This document shows positions 61,884-64,000 of a stretch of 64,000 nt of DNA, in pieces. The DNA comes from Coprococcus_C sp934318045. GTDB taxonomy: Bacteria > Bacillota > Clostridia > Lachnospirales > Lachnospiraceae. A program made the position numbers and the translations under genes. The stretch's first letter is position 1. Each line of letters starts with the position of its first letter. Under the pieces are notes generated by a model. That model was given only the letters and a program-made list of their open reading frames with translations, did not search any database and had not been told where the DNA came from. Where the stretch lies: the NCBI GenBank assembly GCA_934318045.1, contig CAKREY010000002.1:1-64000 (forward strand), given 5' to 3'.

Positions 61884-61923
61884 GACGTATACAATCACTC
61901 CATAATTGTATACGTCTTTTTTT
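61884..61923. terminator. Terminator at the dgt/AAA+ convergence
   Basis: Perfect 12-bp stem GACGTATACAAT (61884-61895) with ATTGTATACGTC (61905-61916), nine-base loop, then seven T on the plus strand. The stop codon of the minus-strand AAA+ gene (61895-61897) lies at the loop edge, so the hairpin overlaps its 3' end. Confidence 0.85.
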
Positions 61924-63277
61924 CGCAGTCCTCAAACAGCATATCATCGAGTGACCTCTGGATCTTTGCCTTCAGATACCTGACACCCATCCCGGTTTCA
62001 AAGGCTTCCTTGGCAAGCTTCTTTCTTGCATCCTCCGACATGTTGATATCCACATGATAGTCCTTTGACAGGCGTTTGAGTGGGCTGATCTTCTTGTCAG
62101 ACAGAATTCTAAGATAGTCTTCTTCTGTCATCTCGTGGAGCTGCACAATATTGTTGATACGCCCGGCAATCTCTGTCCGGACATTGGCATATTCCACCAG
62201 ATCCTCCTGCGTAAAGACGCTGTTGTAGCCGTCGAACGACTCCCCGGATACAACTGCTCCAAAACCAAGCGCACGCGGTTTCCGGCTTTTCGCATGCACC
62301 ATCATTTCGAAGGAACCAAGGAATACAAAGCTGATATTCGATGTATCCAGATCGAGTGACTGTTCTCCCTGAACCGTCTTATCCCCCTCAAAATGAACCA
62401 TATCGCCTTCGAGTACCTTGAGCAGTTCATTCTGTACGACCTGCCCGCATCTACTGTCTCCTTCAAACAGCTTATCTGCCTCGTCAAGAACGATAATCAG
62501 ATGCTTCTGCTCCTCCCCGGATACACCGTCAAACAGATTACGAACCTTCATATTTCCTTTCCAGCTCGTACCTGTAATCGATGGTGCATTATGGATTTTG
62601 ATATTCGGGTAGATCTGCGCAAGCTGACGGAAAATCTCCGTCTTGCCGCAGCCGGTCGGGCCTGCAAACACAACGTTCTGTCTTCTTCCATTTACATGGT
62701 TCCACAGAAGCATGGCGGCGGCACGTTTTGCGTCCTTCTGTCCATAGACACGCTCATCAAGATACCGGTAAATTGCCGCCGGTGTCTTGAGGATATCCGC
62801 TGTGTCTGTGGGATTCTCTGATTTTTCATAGTTGTAAGGTGCATCATTCCATGATGCATTCCGGACTGTCCATGCAGAAGGATTACTGGTAAGCATCCGC
62901 AAATGCTCCAGATCAACGGTCTTTCCGTTGCAATCCGAGGATGCTTTCGGAATCCGGTCATGATTTGTTTTAATATAAGCACTCATCAAGGAAGCTGAGA
63001 TATCCTCCACATCGTCGTCCGACAAATCTACATCCTCAAGCGCATTGATCAAAAGCTCCTTCACCGTCTTCGTCTGCATCGTCTGCCATGGTGCACACAT
63101 CCTCTCGACAGAATCGAGAACCTCCTTGTATTCCTCGTCGGAGATATAATCATAGTCCCCGGCTTTTACATCCCGGATAAAATTAACTGCCGGATTCTCA
63201 ACACTCCGTTCTCCATATCCCCTGCTTGCAGCACGCAGAAGTTCTGCGAAAATATCCTTCGTATTGTTCAGCTTCAT
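61895..63277 (-). CDS. ClpX-like AAA+ ATPase
   Basis: A 460-residue AAA+ ATPase. Residues 1-170 are an unfamiliar helical N-terminus rather than the ClpX zinc domain. The ATPase core (about 175-360) resembles ClpX/HslU: an N-terminal helix YRYLDERVYGQKDAKRAAAMLLWNHV, Walker A FAGPTGCGKTEIF, pore region SITGTSWKGN, Walker B LIIVLDEADKLF, and sensor-1 ISFVFLGSF. ARTEIAGRINNIVQL carries the Arg finger pattern, and the C-terminal small domain has FETGMGVRYLKAKIQRSLDDMLF. There is no LGF-type ClpP loop (ClpX IGF) visible. Possibly a substrate remodeller without a protease; role unknown. ATG 63277 has AAGGAGG eight bases upstream. Confidence 0.85.
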   Translation of the reverse strand: MKLNNTKDIFAELLRAASRGYGERSVENPAVNFIRDVKAGDYDYISDEEYKEVLDSVERMCAPWQTMQTKTVKELLINALEDVDLSDDDVEDISASLMSAYIKTNHDRIPKASSDCNGKTVDLEHLRMLTSNPSAWTVRNASWNDAPYNYEKSENPTDTADILKTPAAIYRYLDERVYGQKDAKRAAAMLLWNHVNGRRQNVVFAGPTGCGKTEIFRQLAQIYPNIKIHNAPSITGTSWKGNMKVRNLFDGVSGEEQKHLIIVLDEADKLFEGDSRCGQVVQNELLKVLEGDMVHFEGDKTVQGEQSLDLDTSNISFVFLGSFEMMVHAKSRKPRALGFGAVVSGESFDGYNSVFTQEDLVEYANVRTEIAGRINNIVQLHEMTEEDYLRILSDKKISPLKRLSKDYHVDINMSEDARKKLAKEAFETGMGVRYLKAKIQRSLDDMLFEDCEKKTYTIME

Positions 63278-63408
63278 AGAATTGTTCCTCCTTTATATAC
63301 CCTTGTTATTCACTCATTCATGTTTACAAGCATCATTATATCGTAGCATTAAAATACCATCGTAAATTCTACGTCAAATATTCTATGATAGCTGATTTTA
63401 TTAGAAAA

Positions 63409-64000
63409 TCATCGATTGCATTTTCTGTGTATTCGTTTCCTCTGCTCTCTTTCTTTCTCCTGTTGGTAAACTGCTTCTAATTCTCGACGACTTGCCTCAA
63501 TTTCATGCTTTGCAACATCATCGGTTTTCTCTGATGCATCAACCTTTACCGGCTGGTCAAAGAACTTTGCGAAAACATCCGGGCAGTTTTTTGGAACCAT
63601 ACGATTATATTTCCGGAATTCATCCAATTGATCCTCCGGCGTGTCGAACTTCATGTAGAACCAGCTCACCGCCTCTTCCATCGTCGGGAAATCAAAATCC
63701 TCGGTATCAAGCTCATAGGCAGATCCCTCCACAACATTCACAAAACTTACAAAGCAAAAACCACAGCTTCGTTTCATCTGTGCTGCAACCTCCGGATAAA
63801 ACAGGTAATGTTTTCTCCCGATTAGAAAAATGCCTCCCCCGAACTGCGCATCTATGACAAGCGGGATAAAAACCGTATCCTTTTTTTCACGATTCAAGAT
63901 ATTACGGAGCTGATTACAGGCAGCATAATATTCCCCATAAGATTCATTTTTGTCATTGGACAATACTCTCACATTTCCCCTGTTATTCACGGCAAATGGC
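63409..64000 (-). CDS. Hypothetical protein, 5' end possibly beyond the window
   Basis: At least 193 residues. A GTG at 63990 could start it, but the frame stays open to the window edge, so the true start may lie outside. The visible protein has a globular first part (EYYAACNQLRNIL, FIPLVIDAQFGGGIFLIGRKHYLFYP) and, from about 165, a charged helical tail (EKTDDVAKHEIEASRRELEA then QQEKEREQRKRI). No motif recognised. It lies 131 bases upstream of the ClpX-like gene on the same strand; a partner or substrate-adaptor role is a guess from that position. Confidence 0.65.
   Translation of the reverse strand, partial: PFAVNNRGNVRVLSNDKNESYGEYYAACNQLRNILNREKKDTVFIPLVIDAQFGGGIFLIGRKHYLFYPEVAAQMKRSCGFCFVSFVNVVEGSAYELDTEDFDFPTMEEAVSWFYMKFDTPEDQLDEFRKYNRMVPKNCPDVFAKFFDQPVKVDASEKTDDVAKHEIEASRRELEAVYQQEKEREQRKRIHRKCNR

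Noticed and set aside
1..64000. CRISPR array, prophage, insertion sequence, tRNA or rRNA genes
   Set aside because: No regularly spaced repeats, transposase, integrase or cloverleaf was seen by eye in the gaps; gaps are short.

Overview
The window reads as a chromosomal segment of a gut-type, spore-forming anaerobe of the Clostridia, most likely family Lachnospiraceae. This is inferred from gene content and recalled family resemblance, not from a search. Pointers are the sporulation genes (gpr, spoIIP, ytfJ/gerW), a FabK-type fatty-acid synthesis cluster, a large 2-hydroxyacyl-CoA dehydratase activase, a cobalamin riboswitch over an anaerobic cobaltochelatase, a lysozyme with clostridial hydrophobic-W repeats, and strong GGAGG ribosome binding sites. 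Most genes are on the minus strand. I saw no tRNA, rRNA, CRISPR array, prophage or insertion sequence.

Layout. 1-2.3 kb: the first codons of a response regulator, a GNAT acetyltransferase, a two-helix membrane protein, then an AT-rich accessory patch. The patch holds two tandem small structured RNAs (plus strand) facing a 177-residue LPD3-like protein (minus strand). 2.3-5.1 kb: comM-dprA. 5.1-12.4 kb: a flavin reductase, a small alarmone synthetase, a DHH phosphoesterase, the ytfJ/DUF2953 sporulation pair, three unknown or rhomboid-like genes and a LysM protein. 12.5-16.8 kb: the activase (plus strand). 16.9-24 kb: hemW, lepA, spoIIP, gpr and a GH25 lysozyme. 23.9-35 kb: rnhA, accD, accA, fabH, fabK, fabD, fabG, fabF and fabZ, then thiD, a thiE-HAD fusion, a small Cys protein and aroK. 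35.2-40.8 kb: a MATE exporter (plus), a bacterial tubulin-like protein and prfC. 40.9-46.6 kb: a riboswitch-controlled corrinoid/tetrapyrrole operon made of a lipoprotein cobaltochelatase, a repeat lipoprotein and an ABC importer. 46.7-51.2 kb: a J-like/TPR giant and glycerate kinase. 51.3-64 kb: two small exported or membrane proteins, a LysR regulator divergent from purA, a flavin reductase, hipBA, a VOC protein, trxA, an oxidoreductase, an AGCS symporter, a thioesterase, a small protein, a dNTPase-like HD protein, a ClpX-like AAA+ ATPase and a 5'-cut unknown gene.

Most unusual items. (1) The tandem RNA pair at 1609-1835: each copy has its own sigma-A-like promoter and U-tract, and the copies differ by three compensatory base-pair changes in an inner hairpin around a UUAY loop. 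RNA B is antisense to the 3' end of the facing protein gene. (2) At gpr, a terminator hairpin has the -10 box of a candidate forespore promoter in its 5' arm, so forespore transcripts could begin in the loop and escape termination. (3) The cobaltochelatase carries a lipoprotein signal, which puts tetrapyrrole metal chemistry outside the membrane next to a dedicated importer.
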